Source: Rhyacichthys aspro
Lineage: Eukaryota > Chordata > Actinopteri > Gobiiformes > Rhyacichthyidae
Length of the DNA stretch: 64,000 nt
Assembly: GCA_036850595.1 (NCBI GenBank)
Contig: CM072160.1
Location: 3,489,773-3,553,772 of the forward strand
Reading direction: 5' to 3'
How positions within the stretch are numbered: position 1 is the stretch's first letter; each line of letters opens with the position of its first letter. The position numbers were made by a program, and so were the translations under genes. The notes beneath the pieces are model-generated. The model was not told the origin of the DNA, made no database searches, and saw only the letters and a list, made by a program, of their open reading frames with translations. Positions 24,501 through 37,200 of this stretch are shown here, one piece after another.

Positions 24501-25134
24501 AGACCATGTTTTCTCCTGATTTAGCCCTAGGTTTAGCGCTGGGTATAAACACACTCTGTTTATTCGTATTAAAGTACAAATTCATGCTAACTCTTTTTAA
24601 AATCTTGTCAGATCGTCAGTAAAGGCAAGATCCTGGAAGCCAAGCGTCAAAGCGTGATCCACCAACAGGTCACAACAGTCACGACCAAAGTCACGGCCGA
24701 GATGATGCCATCGTTTCGCTTTGTGGCGTTTTACACTCTTTCTGGACATTCAGAGGTGGTATCTGACTCCATGAAACTGGAGGTGGAGGAGAGTTGTGCG
24801 AAACCGGTGAGTACCTAAAACAAGAACAGGCTAACAAAGCAACACAAAGCACAAAAAAGTCAAAGTCTACTTTATTGTTAATTCTGCCACATGTTCAGCA
24901 CATACAGAGAATTGAGAATTACGTTACTCTCTTCCCTTGCTGCATACAATAAAATAAGTAGTAAATGTGAGAAGAAACACAAGTAAAGGCAAATCTATTT
25001 ATAAAAGAATAAAAAAAGTACAAAAAATAAATACAACATAAGGCACATAACAAATCAGTGCAAAGTGTAAACAAAATGTTTGTTGTAATGGCAGTGCAAA
25101 AAGTGTAAACAGTACAGATACAGTGGGAAGAAAA

Positions 25135-25210
<76 letters not shown>

Positions 25211-28200
25211 GGGTGTGAATTGCTGATGGGAGTAAGGGATTGAGACGGTTTAATCCCAACCAAAAAAGATAAGTGCTATCATATGCTAAAGCTAACAGTT
25301 TAATATGTTCCAGTGTAATTCACTTCATTAATCCCCAAGAGGTAATTCAAATGAGTTGATTCAGGCTTGATCTTCTTCAAACTTCAACCAGGACTCAGTG
25401 AAAAGGAAAAGGATTTGTTGTTTTTCAGAAGAGCCTCATCAGTCTTATTTGTCAAGGAGTTTCCCATTAAACTGTTGACAAAAATGACTTGTATGTGTAT
25501 GTATAATATATTATAGAGTCTCAGGCTTATAGAACAGAATATAATAAAGAACATCTGGTGTACAACAGGGCACATATTAGTATTTGGTATATATTATAAA
25601 AGAAAAATACACTCTATGAACCTTGGTGTGAGCTGCTACGGGCGATGACGAATAGACAAACTATGAAGCCTCTAAAAGCTTAAAATTTGATCACACCCAA
25701 AATTTTCTTTACAAAACAACATAACAATAAGGTTTGGACAAGTTAAAACAACATTATGTGGCTTTTCAGACTGTACAAGAAAAGGAGACAGGCACTAAGT
25801 CGGATATGGCTCTCTTAACCTTTTAGACATATCTTTTAAATCTTCCTCAAACTTTTTTTCTCCTGCAGTTGGTTATCGGTCCAAAGGACAACATCCTGAC
25901 AAATTTAAGGCCCGGGAAGTCTACGCTAAAGCTGGAGATCCGAGGTGAACCGCTGGCTCACGTCAGTCTGGTGGCAGTGGACCAGGCCGTGTACCTGCTC
26001 AGCAAGAACCGATTCAACCAGAGACACGTCAGTAACCGGTTTATAAAAACACACACTAATCTAGATTTTTTGGACGAAACCAATTCTATCTTTTTCATTT
26101 TTGTTTCATTCTTCTTGTATTTTTTTTTTCTGTAAATGTCAGCCATTTCTTTTAAATGACTTTGTGCTCGTTTAGATTTTGGATGAGGTGGAAAGCAGAG
26201 ACATGGCCTGCACTTATGGAAGCGGAAAGAATTCAATGGGAGTTTTCTATGATGCTGGGTTGGTTTTTGCATCCAGCGCCGGGCCTTCGACGGAGAGCAG
26301 ACAAGGTACGGCACCCACTAATGGACACTTTTTCATTTATGCATTTATAGTTACATATTTTGTTCCTTGTAGGTTATTCATTATTTAAAACATCTAAAAA
26401 TACAGATAAAAGGTTGCACTTTCAGGTCTGTGGGTTTTACGAGATGTCTAAGCTGGATGTTACACTTGCTGTTTCTAATAATGGTCACAAGGAAACCCCT
26501 TATCCATACAACTCCACAAACCTCATCAGACATTTGAAAGGAAGTCACATGAATGAACTAAGACTGAGAGGAGTGGCTCAGCAAACAGGAGCGAGCCACC
26601 TTCAGCGCTGTAGGAACACTGTAGATGAGGAAAGGAACAAACATGCCACAGTGTCCCGTGGTGTGGAATAAGAAAGTAGTGAGATAACGTTGGGGTTTTC
26701 GGTATCACAAAGGCAGTTCATCGAGGCTCTTAAGATCTGTTTGGAAACTTACAATGAACTGCCCCAGAGCAGTTGAAGGTCCAGTTAGAGGATAGAAACA
26801 CAGCCTTCTGAACAGTCAGGGATGAGCTTTGTGGCACAGGGCCCAGAACCGTACCATTAGTTGGTAGATAAGTGGTTTCTGACAGCCTTCTACTAGTTTA
26901 CCTCTGTGTTACTCCTTTAAATGGCATTGCAATAGAAAGAGAAGAAGAAAAACTTTTTTTTAGAGACCTGCATGTGGCAGCGGTGTAATAAATCATAAAT
27001 CACAGAACCCTGTTACTGTACATTCATTGTAAAATAGTTTTTTTATCCTTGTCTCCACAGAGCTGACATGTCGAGACAATGCCAGGAGGAGGCGCTCTGC
27101 TGCTCTGATGGAGCACCAAGCTCAGCTCAGTGAGAACAGATTTCAAAGAAAACTCAATGAAAACCTTAGAACTGGAGTGTATATAAACGGTGTCAGTGTT
27201 AAATGTTTAGTTGATCTTTTTCAGTGGGAGGGTTCGAGGAAAAGCTGCTCCAGCGCTGCTGTCGGGACGGCCTGAGAGGGGTGGCCATGCTGTACTCCTG
27301 TGAACAGCGCTCCCACTTCATCACAGAGGGACCTGAGTGCATCAAAGCTTTTCTTAAATGCTGCGAATTCTACAGAAACAAAGTTAACGTTCAGATGTTG
27401 AAGCCAGGCGACTCAGATTTGGGACGAGGCAGTCAGTCGAGAAGTGGCTCCTCCTCAGACATTTCAGGTGATTACCCCCAACACCTGACGCAGACCTTGT
27501 TTGACCGGGAGACGTCTGAGCCCCTCTGTCTCATAGATTTGTGTCTGTCGTCATTTGAGGTAGGCAATAGTGCAAAGGGTCTTGCCTAATAACCCAGACT
27601 GGAAGATGTTGTCCTGCACTGGCCGGGATTTGAACCCGGGTCCCCTCAGTGCAAGTCAGGTGACTTACTAGTTACAATGTGGGTACAAAATATACACAAT
27701 TGTATAAAATGTAATCTGTTTACCAAGCATTGTCTTTGCTCTGATAGCAAGAGATTCTTTAAGTTGTTGAGATTCATTCAGATTCAGACGCCAAACACAC
27801 AAGCCACACAAGCAGTTCCAGTTCCAGTCCAAATCCACTGTCATGTACGTGTTTAAATAATATTGATCCTTATGGAAGTTATGAATGACTTGACAGATCC
27901 CAGTGAGAACGAAGCCTTGTCAACGCTGGGAAACGATGAGGAATTTGACATTGAGGAAGTTTATCTACGTGACAAATTAGACGATACATGGCTCTGGATG
28001 GATGTTGTCCTGCCCGAGAAAGTCGACATGAACGGGTGAGAAATGAACTTTTCACACAAAAAACCCCCCAAAATCAAATGTTATTAACCTTAAAACTTAC
28101 ATAATTATAATCTCATGAACGACTGTGGTCCACAGAGTGTCCACTTTTGTTGTGGAGCAACCAGTGCCAGACAGCATCACAGAGTGGTCTGCTCTCGCTG

Positions 28201-31200
28201 TGAGCTCCTCCCCACACACAGGTGAGACCAGGACTAAACCAGGACTAACCAGGACTAAACCAGGACTAACCAGGACTAAACCAGGACTAACCAGGACTAA
28301 CCTGGACTTGTGACTGTGTTGGTGCAGGTTTCTGTGTGTCTGAGCCGTGGAACTTCGTGGTGGACAAGCCCTTCTTTGTTGATATAAAAATGCCATTTTC
28401 CGTCGCCAGAAATGAACAAGTGGAGATTAAAGCAGTGGTCTACAACTATCTGGAAGAAAACCAGGACGTAAGAACAACACAGTAGTTCACTCGACTCCGA
28501 AAAGAAAACACCAAAGCCTCATTTTAGTTTTGTTGAAGTACGTAGGAAGCTGTTTAAGGGAGTGGTCTCAGACTCCACTCTCCTCCAACAGCGGCTCAGT
28601 AACTTTTCCTGCTTCTTTTATTAAAAAAAAGTCAAACCGGATCAATTTTTCACCACAAAATACTAATATGTTACATTAAATCAAAGTTTAGAGCTGATCT
28701 GAAATGTTTATCTTTGGAATTTACTGTTGTAGTGATCCTTGTTAAGAACACTGTGTTGAAGCATTGCCAACATTTTTTCATGTTCAATTTGCTCCAGTTT
28801 TTTCAATTTTTTATCTTTTTTGAGCTGTTTCTCTATAAAATAAGTCATATTTTCAACAGAATAACCCATTTCCTTGGTTTATTTCCTTGTTCCTTCGTTG
28901 TTGACGTCAGTGTCGACCAATGGGAGCGTTCCTTTTTACCTGAAGTGAGCTGTGATTGGTCAAAATCCTGCTGTGGACTGATCATTCTCATCTATTAAAA
29001 TCCTTCATTATAAAGACTAGATCACGTCTTAAGATCTCATTTTTTCACAGATGATTCCTGTTACAATAAGCTTTAGGAGATTACACTGTCTAAATGCAAT
29101 AGTAAAAATAATCAGGTAATGGACTTTTAAGATAAGTGTGAATGCTTCCAGACAAAGCACCAATAATGTGCGCTTCCAACTGAACTCTGATACGGTTCAA
29201 TTAAAGCGTGAAGCGTGAGTGAACCACAAATGAACCCAAACAGGAAGAGCAACATAAACTTCAGACCAAAATGTCACGTAACATTTAGTTTTCCTGAGAG
29301 CAGAAAACACGAACTAAAACAAAATGAGCCGATGGTAAACTTGGAGCACTGACAGGGTAAAATTCAATCCTTATTAGCATTTGGGCTAACAGCATCATCT
29401 AGTGTGTTTCTTTAAAAAAATTAACGTTTTAGTTTATGATTAATGTAAATTGTATGAATGTATTTATACAATTAATCTTCTGAGGTTGCATATTTATCAG
29501 TTTATGTCAGTATATTCACCAATTATGATACAGTAACTTTAACTTATTTAACTTTTACATTTATTTATGTTACAATTTACTGCTAACCGTGCAGGATCTG
29601 TTATAGCACCTCATGATGAACTCAACCTTAGTCTGAATGTGTTAAATTGGATGCACTATAATCTGATATTTGAACTGTGCTCAGGTGAATGTGATTCTGA
29701 AGAAGACTACTGATATGTGCAGCGTGGCCTTCAAACGGGACTACAAGCAGAAGGTGCGGGTGAAGGCCAAGTCGTCTCACGCTCTGTCGTTCACGGTGGT
29801 GCCGTTCAAAACGAGAAATATACCCATCGAGGTGGTGGCGTACATCACAGACGGCGGCCAAGATCGCATTCAAAAGATTCTCAAAGTGGTGGTGAGTAGA
29901 CGATTATAAGAGTACCAAATATTATATAAAAACATTTGAATGGAGGACAGTGGAGTGCAACTATTATACCCATTATGGTTTTATTTTGTAAGAAAGACAC
30001 TGCAGAGGTGATAGATTCGGGGTGGCGCTCTTTGCATTGCAACCAACGTCACTTTATGCTATTTTTGTCTGAAACAGTAAAAATGAATCTGATGACTAAA
30101 GCTAGAATTCAAACCAAACCAAAAGTTGTATCCATATCCCTTTTAAACCAATTCCAATCAAAATGTGTACATTGATGATCAAATATAATGAAGTAACTAA
30201 AGGCAGACAGAATTATTATCCATATTCAACAAAAGACTTTAATGTGGTCAGTCGCAGTACGATACTCTTTTACCAACTCACTCTTGAATGAAACTCACTT
30301 TTTAATATCATAAAATGAATCAAGTTAAAACTAAGAACAATAACTGAAAGCTGTGTTGCATAATGTATAATATTTACAGCCACTCACCAAACCCATAATC
30401 TTGCTCTTGTCAATAATATGATCTGAAAACAGCAGTATTAGAGGCAGAGCAGAACATAACCTGCTCCAGACCAGCTTTAATCCATAAAATGGTTCTAACA
30501 CAAGATATCAGTCCAATCGAGCAAACAAATCCAAAGAAATAGGTAAAAGACAGGGTCAACTGGCAAACAACTAAAAAAAACACACAAGAAATAGCACAAG
30601 AAGAAGCACAAGACTCGGAAACAAGAAGAAAAGACAATAGACTTTAAAGGCTTGGGGTGTGGACACAATGAGACACAGTGGAAGAACATAAAGGGCAATT
30701 ATTAAACAATCACAATGGAGGGAAATACACATGGGGCAGGAGGGGAGGTTAGAGAAATACCAAAATAAAACAGGAAGTCAAGCAAAGGTAAGAAACAAAC
30801 ACATCACCTAAAAAGCATAGCGTGTTCTGACACTTGTGCTGATAGAAACAACAAATGTAATTTATGGTAATTAAGAGTTTTTACAATATTACAACTATTG
30901 GGGAAAAAGCAGTTAGATAAAAGTCCACTAAAGCAGTAACATAGTGGAGTGTGGTTCTGTGGCCTGTACAGACGGAGGGAGTACAGAAGACTGAGTCTGT
31001 GAGCATCACTTTGGAACCCAATGATGGTAAGACCATTATTCATTTGGCTACTTTCTGCCCTTATAAAAAATGTTAAATTCATGTGATTTACAAATATAGA
31101 GGGCATCCTGCCTGATATGTCTGAATGTGCAACAGTTTATTGACCTATAGACGCTTTATAGTTTGTAGACAATGAGCTGCATGCAGTCATTATTAGCCTA

Positions 31201-34200
31201 GACTGTTAATATTAATGACTACCTCTGAAATACACTACTAATTATGTGTGTATCATAGAGTATTTGCTTTAAGACACTTTTGTAAGGCTGGAGTTGTAAG
31301 TTGTAACAAAATGGCCGCCTTACTGTTGGTAATTGAGAGCAGTTCCCTGGACTTTCTGCTCATAATCTCATTGCCATCATCAAACAAAATGTTTATTTTG
31401 GAAATTAGCAGGAGGTTTTGTGCTTCCCAAAATGTCCACCTCAGAATCACCACGGCCACACCCAATAACTAATGAGAACGTTTTTAATAACTTGATGGCA
31501 CAAGTGTCTAGATGATGAGCAGGTTAGGAGCCTGTCGGATGAAAACCTTGAAGGAGTTTGTTAAAGAACAAGGGTAATATTCAGAGGGGTCACAAAGGTC
31601 CAAACAGGGCTTTGTGGTCGTAGTCAGAGCTCTGGATGTTTCTGACGCCTGCCTCGTGTTCACAGGGACACAGACCGTCAGAACAAGCAGGCCGGTCCTG
31701 AAGGGCCAGGTGCCCTACTCTGACGCAGTAACAAAGATCATATTCACAGGTGGGTTCCAGGACTAAACCAGAACTGAACTAAATCAGGACGAGGACTATA
31801 TTCAGGAGAGTATACACCTTTATTAAGATTGAACCTTAAAGTTTTTATTCATGAAAAGCTATTTCTTCAAGTCTACTAATGTGGATGAGTGTTCTTGAGG
31901 AATGTGAGGCTGCAGAGTTTGTTTTTCATCAGAAAACAGAATCTTTTATGATGCTTCTATTGGTTACAGGAAATATTTTGGCAGAGAGCATTGACAACGC
32001 GATCTATGATGATGCTCTGGCGAGATTAATCCGAATGCCTTATGGGTGTGTGGAGCAGAACCTGGCGGCCATGACGTATCCCATCATCGCCGCTCAGTAT
32101 CTGGAACAAACCAACGGCTGGATGAACGTAGGGGTGCAGCGCAAGATCGACGCTTTGAACTTCATCAACAGAGGTGACGCGTGAATGAAAGGAGCTCGTT
32201 CTTTAGTAATTTAAAACAAGAAGTAAGTGATCTGTGGTGGAACTGCTATATATTAAAACCTTCATCTCTTTCATTGAGAGTTTAGTCAGAAACATGGTTG
32301 TCCCAGTCTAGATGCTTTTTTTCTAAAACAAATAAATCAAGTTAAAGTCTGTGGGAACTCAAAAGTTGTTTATAGAGAATTATCCAGGTACCCATGTAAA
32401 TTACACTCCTCTGTGGTGGAGAGGTTAGAGCACCGTGCTCGGGTGAATGAATCCAATGGGTCCCTGTCTGGGGTAAATGGAGCATTGCCAAAAGCATTGC
32501 CCAGCTACTCATCCGACTCTCTAAGGGGAAAAGCCCAAAGGAACTCACTTTTTTACCCATTTAATCATACTATACCTGGTCTATGGAGACAGACGTGGTT
32601 AAAATAAAAACCTGCTTTAATTTTACCTTCCCATTTCATCAAAAATAATAGCTCTTTTGAATTTAATGGAACCAACAAAAAAGTTGGGACAAGGAAACTA
32701 ATTAGGTTTAATGGTAACAAGTCAGTAACATATACAGTATAAAAGGAGCATTTTAAAAAGAGTCTCTCAGAAGTAAAAGGTGGGCAGAGGTTCACCAATC
32801 TGCAAAAAAAAAAATAAAAATCTATGAACTGTGGAACAATTTCAGAAAAACGTAAAATTGCACTGTCCCACCGTCTACAGAAGATAATATTGTCAAAAGT
32901 AGAAAAATCCCTGTTCTGAAATCACTGCATGGATCAGGAACACTTTCTTTAATGTCCAAAACTCTCATAACCGATAATAATCATTAATAATCATTTCAGT
33001 TATTCTTGGTGTGCTTCTGCAATGCTAAAGGTAAACTCTCTACTAATGTCATTTTTCTTGTCACAAACATTGTCCAGAAAATAGTAATTGAAAGTTTGTA
33101 TTTGTTCTTTCAGGATACACAAACCAGCTGTCGTTCAGAAGGAGTGACGGCTCTTACCCCCCGTACAGAGGGAACGGCCCCAGCACATGGTACTGCCACA
33201 GTAGCATTTAGCTTTCATAAAGTAACATCACAGAGACACAGGGAAGAAGACATCAGGGAAGCAGTTTCTTAGTAAAACAGACTGCTTCATTTGTTTGCAT
33301 CTGGTGTAATACAACAAACCAGTTTTTAGGTTAACTTTAATAAATCTAGGATTAAACCGTCGTTCCAGAGGCTGTTCCATAAAAGTCACTCAGAAAAGCG
33401 TGGCTTACAGCCTGAATTCTAGCTTGTATTAGTGTAAAGGAAACGCTCACGTCCGCGAACATCCCTTTAACAAACGGAGTAAAGGCTCCATTTCCACTTC
33501 AGAGAGCATTAGAGTGAACAAACTGAGAAACAATTATCTCTCGCAGCATTTAACGTGTTTTATCAAAGTCACAAAGCGCTACGAGCTGCACAAGAATAAC
33601 CCAACACAGACATAATGACTCTGTTTAAATAAAGAAACGCTAACACATGTAAATATACCTGATATATGGGACTATTATATCACTAACTGTCTGCCAATCA
33701 TGTAGATCAGAGGTGTCAAACTCAAAGTGGTGAAGGGCCACGATAGTTAATGAGAATCCTTTCAGGGACCGAAGATGGTGACATTTGGAAGCTTTTGTTA
33801 AATTTTGAATGTGATATTTTATCTTTATTTGAGTTTTACAAAAGTTATCTTTTAACATTTATTTCCTCCTTTTATAAAAACAGTTTGTAGCTGGATTTGA
33901 ACAGGTTTTAGTTGGATTTGAACAGGTTTTAATTGGATTTGAACAGGTTTTAGTTGGATTTGAACAGGTTTTAATTGGATTTGAACAGGTATTAGTTGGA
34001 TTTGAACAGGTTTTAGATGAATTTGAACAGGTTTTAGTTAGATTTGAATTGGTTTTAATTGGATTTGATCAGGTATGTGTCAGGTTTAAACAGGTTTAAA
34101 CAGGTTTTGTTGAATTTGAACAGGTTTTGGCTGGATTTTTTACAGGAATGTATTTATCTTTGTAGTAAAAATCAAATCCATTAAAACCTAGAGACAAAAA

Positions 34201-37200
34201 TATAATCTTCCAAATGTATTGAAGGGCCACATAAAACATTGCAAAGGGCCGCATTTGGCCCCTGGGCCTTGAGTTTGACATGTGTGATGTAGATTATAAT
34301 CTGTGTCATACTTTTTAATTTGGGTAATATTTATTTTATGGTTTTATTGGTTAGTAAAGTTAATTAACCTGATAAAAGTGTTTTTACACTTCATTTGTGA
34401 ATGTTTGGTCTGAGCCGGACCTTAAACCTGCTCCGGACCAGGACCATGAGCCAGACTTATCCACATAAACTGAGCTCATTTTATGGCCTAGGCCTCAGTT
34501 CTTCAGGTCTTTATGTCACATTTGGTCTTTTATCTGTTGTGGACTTAGTTTTGAAGCGTGTCCAGTTTGTATTTAACCCTGGTCTATCTGAATGCAGGGT
34601 CACAGCGTACGTGGTGAAGGTTTTCTCTATGGCCTACCCCTTTGTAACGGAGATGAACCTGGATCACATCTGTGAGCCTCTGGACTTTCTGATCAAAAAC
34701 AAACAGTCAAATGGCCGCTTCACTGAGGACAATCCTGTGCGGGACCTCTCTATGTCGGTAAGATTAAACCAGGATTTAATCAGGTCTACACCAGTAAAGA
34801 AAACCAGGGTTAAATTTACTAAACCAGGAGTAAACAACATCTAAACCAGGAATAAGTCTAATCCAGGCTTTAAAACTAGGGGATAAATAAACCAGGAGTG
34901 AACCAGGATTAAACAGAGACTAAACCAAGAGCTAAACGAAGGCTTTAACCAGATTTAAAGATCGGACAAAACCAGGACCAGACACACTAGTGGTAAACAA
35001 GTATTTGTATTTGTGTTTACACTAAACCTTTGTATGTGTTTTGTTGTTGTTTTAAGGGTGGTCTTCATGGAAATGAGCAGACAACGACCCTGACTGCCTT
35101 TGTCATCATTGCACTCGCTGAACTGCTGCAAATGAACATCGACTGCGGTTATTATCCAGTCAACACACAGGTCATTTCAACAGCTCCAGAAAAATGCTGA
35201 CTTTACTGACTTTTCATTTGAATAAAGTAATATTTCTTGAGATGTAGTTAGTAACTGTCTAGGTGCATAAACAGTATGGGTTGGGTCAGTTTGGCACAAT
35301 TCTTGTAGCACTGTTTCTTCTTCTTCTTCTTCTTCTTCTTCTTCTTCTTCTTCTTCTTCTTCTTCTTCTTCTTCTTCTTCTTCTTCTTCTTCCTCCTCCT
35401 TCTTCTTCCTTCCTCTTCTTCTTCCTTCTTCTTCTTCTTCTTCTTCTTCCTTCCTCTTCTTCTTCCTTCTTCTTCTTCTTCTTCTTCTTCTTCTTCTTCT
35501 TCTTCTTCTTCTTCTTCTTCTTCTTCTTCTTCTGAGTTAGTCCTTTTGCTTTGTTTTCTCGATTATCTACAGGAATGGAAAGAGTTCTATTTTTTATTGC
35601 AGCCTTTTGGAAAACGTACCACACTAATGAAACCGCAGTATTACCAAAGCACTATGTTATGTTACAGTACATTTTCTTTAAGCAATAGAAACTGACTCAT
35701 CCGTAGGTATATGCCAGCATCACAGATATATATATACAATACTACCTTCCTTTTTCCTCCTCAAGTCGAACTGCTTCAAAAAGAACGACATCTCACTGTT
35801 ATAACTCAAGAAGTGCAAAGATTATTGCCTGTGCTGGCTTTAAAATGGTCTCAGTCTACGTTTTATCGTTTAGAAACTCGACTATGATTCTAATAACACA
35901 CAGTCTCTTCGAGTGATACCCGTTTCCAGGTTAGGAAGCTGTTTTTTTCTTGCCTTTGGTGGGATTCACTTGATAACTTTTTGGCTATTTTCATAAACGT
36001 TTTTAGGATGCCATCAACAAGGCGGTGCCGGTCCTGAAGTCAGGGCTGCAGTCGAGCAGCAGGCCGTACACTAAAGCCATCACTTCATACGCTCTGGCTC
36101 TGCTCAATGATCAGATCAGCTACGACCCAGTCAGCGCTTTACTGGGAGCCTCCTCAGGTAACTCAGAGAACAAACTGTGGCCAAAAAGTACTCACAGGAG
36201 ATAGTGTCAAATCGGTTTGATTCAGCTTTAAAATGCTCCTTTTACTGGCCTCTATGGAGATTTAAATGTTTAGTTTAATTGAAAAGTTTTAGCCAATATG
36301 CTCCATACTGAGATTTTGCCTGTTCCCTGTTGATTTGAGTTTCATTTCCAAATTAACATAGATTAAACTACCTCTGAATGTAACTGGATAGACATAAAAC
36401 CAATCCAAATTCAGGAGCAGAAGAGTAATATATGAAGAAACACTGAATAAAGCCTGGCCCATTTTAGATTAACAGTGTTCAGTCAAAACTATAATATATA
36501 ATTTGACGTAAACAATCTCGTTCAACTGTGAGACCTCACGTCGTTGAGCTTTTCAGTCTGTCAAACATAACACCACCAATATAAAGCCACGACATATCAT
36601 TTTGCTTTGGATATTGAATCACTCACTGTTGAAGGCATCACAAAACTATGTGTGTTGTTTTTTTCTATGAAACGTTATTAGTTTCAAGTTACTGGATGAT
36701 ACAGGAGCTACTGTATTTGCAGATTATTCTCACTATAAACATAAGCCAGAGTTTTTAAAGATTTTTACAAGAAAGATTAACCAATGTTTAAGTGCCTTTT
36801 TATATCTGAACACTGCTTTAATATCCCCACTAACCTTTACAGATTGAACATTAACATAATCTCCTTTAATTCAACAATATTAAATGAACAAAAAGAGTAA
36901 TCCACACACTGCACCGCTACATCATCCACATTTGCGTCTCTTTATTCCGGAGCAAAGTAGCATTTAAATGTGTTTTCTGTAGATGGTGCGTCCTGGGTTG
37001 ATCCTGACTCCACCGTCAACACCTTGGAGGCCACCGGCTACGCTCTGCTGACGCTGGTGAAGATGGGACGCCTGACTGAAGCCAAGAAACCTTTCGATTA
37101 TTTGAGCAGCCACAGAAGCATTGGAGGTGGATCTGGGAACACTCAGGTAAACGACCTGGGGCTGATGTGACGCTGATAAATGATAAACCTCCTGCTTTTT

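Larger units (their letters stand above)
15204..26305 (+). other. c3: C3-like gene, exons 1-15: signal peptide and most of the beta chain
   Basis: Exons: 15204-15277, 16308-16503, 17568-17733, 17919-17992, 18491-18582, 18686-18768, 19051-19138, 19325-19427, 20534-20681, 22226-22341, 23427-23570, 23718-23912, 24612-24806, 25869-26027, 26176-26305. Exon 1 encodes MVGWTVPSVLAFIFSFLYCC, a signal peptide. Family landmarks: FIQTDKPIYRPGDT (exon 3, C3 has FIQTDKTIYTPG), NPEGVIVEQ (exon 5), KYFKPDLPF (exon 10), EVEESCAKP (exon 13; its Cys matches the beta-chain partner of the interchain disulfide), VAVDQAVYLL (exon 14) and GVFYDAGLVFASS (exon 15). All splice sites are GT-AG and phases agree. Confidence 0.9.

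Noticed and set aside
27610..27660. Possible tRNA gene on the minus strand
   Set aside because: It has a good T-arm/B box, but the acceptor and anticodon arms do not close and a SINE-type tail follows, so it is a SINE fragment.
28222..28310. Regularly spaced repeats as a CRISPR array (also considered at 39591 and 9131)
   Set aside because: Vertebrate minisatellites with no unique spacers and no cas genes; host context is intronic.
31970..32173. C4 or alpha-2-macroglobulin instead of C3
   Set aside because: The anaphylatoxin and C345C domain exclude alpha-2-macroglobulin. No second tetrabasic site, total length 1664 and the GKDTWVEHWP C-terminus favour C3 over C4.
35263..35624. Poly-Leu/Phe and poly-Lys/Arg/Glu open frames
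   Set aside because: Both strands of the (CTT)n tract; low complexity, not a gene.
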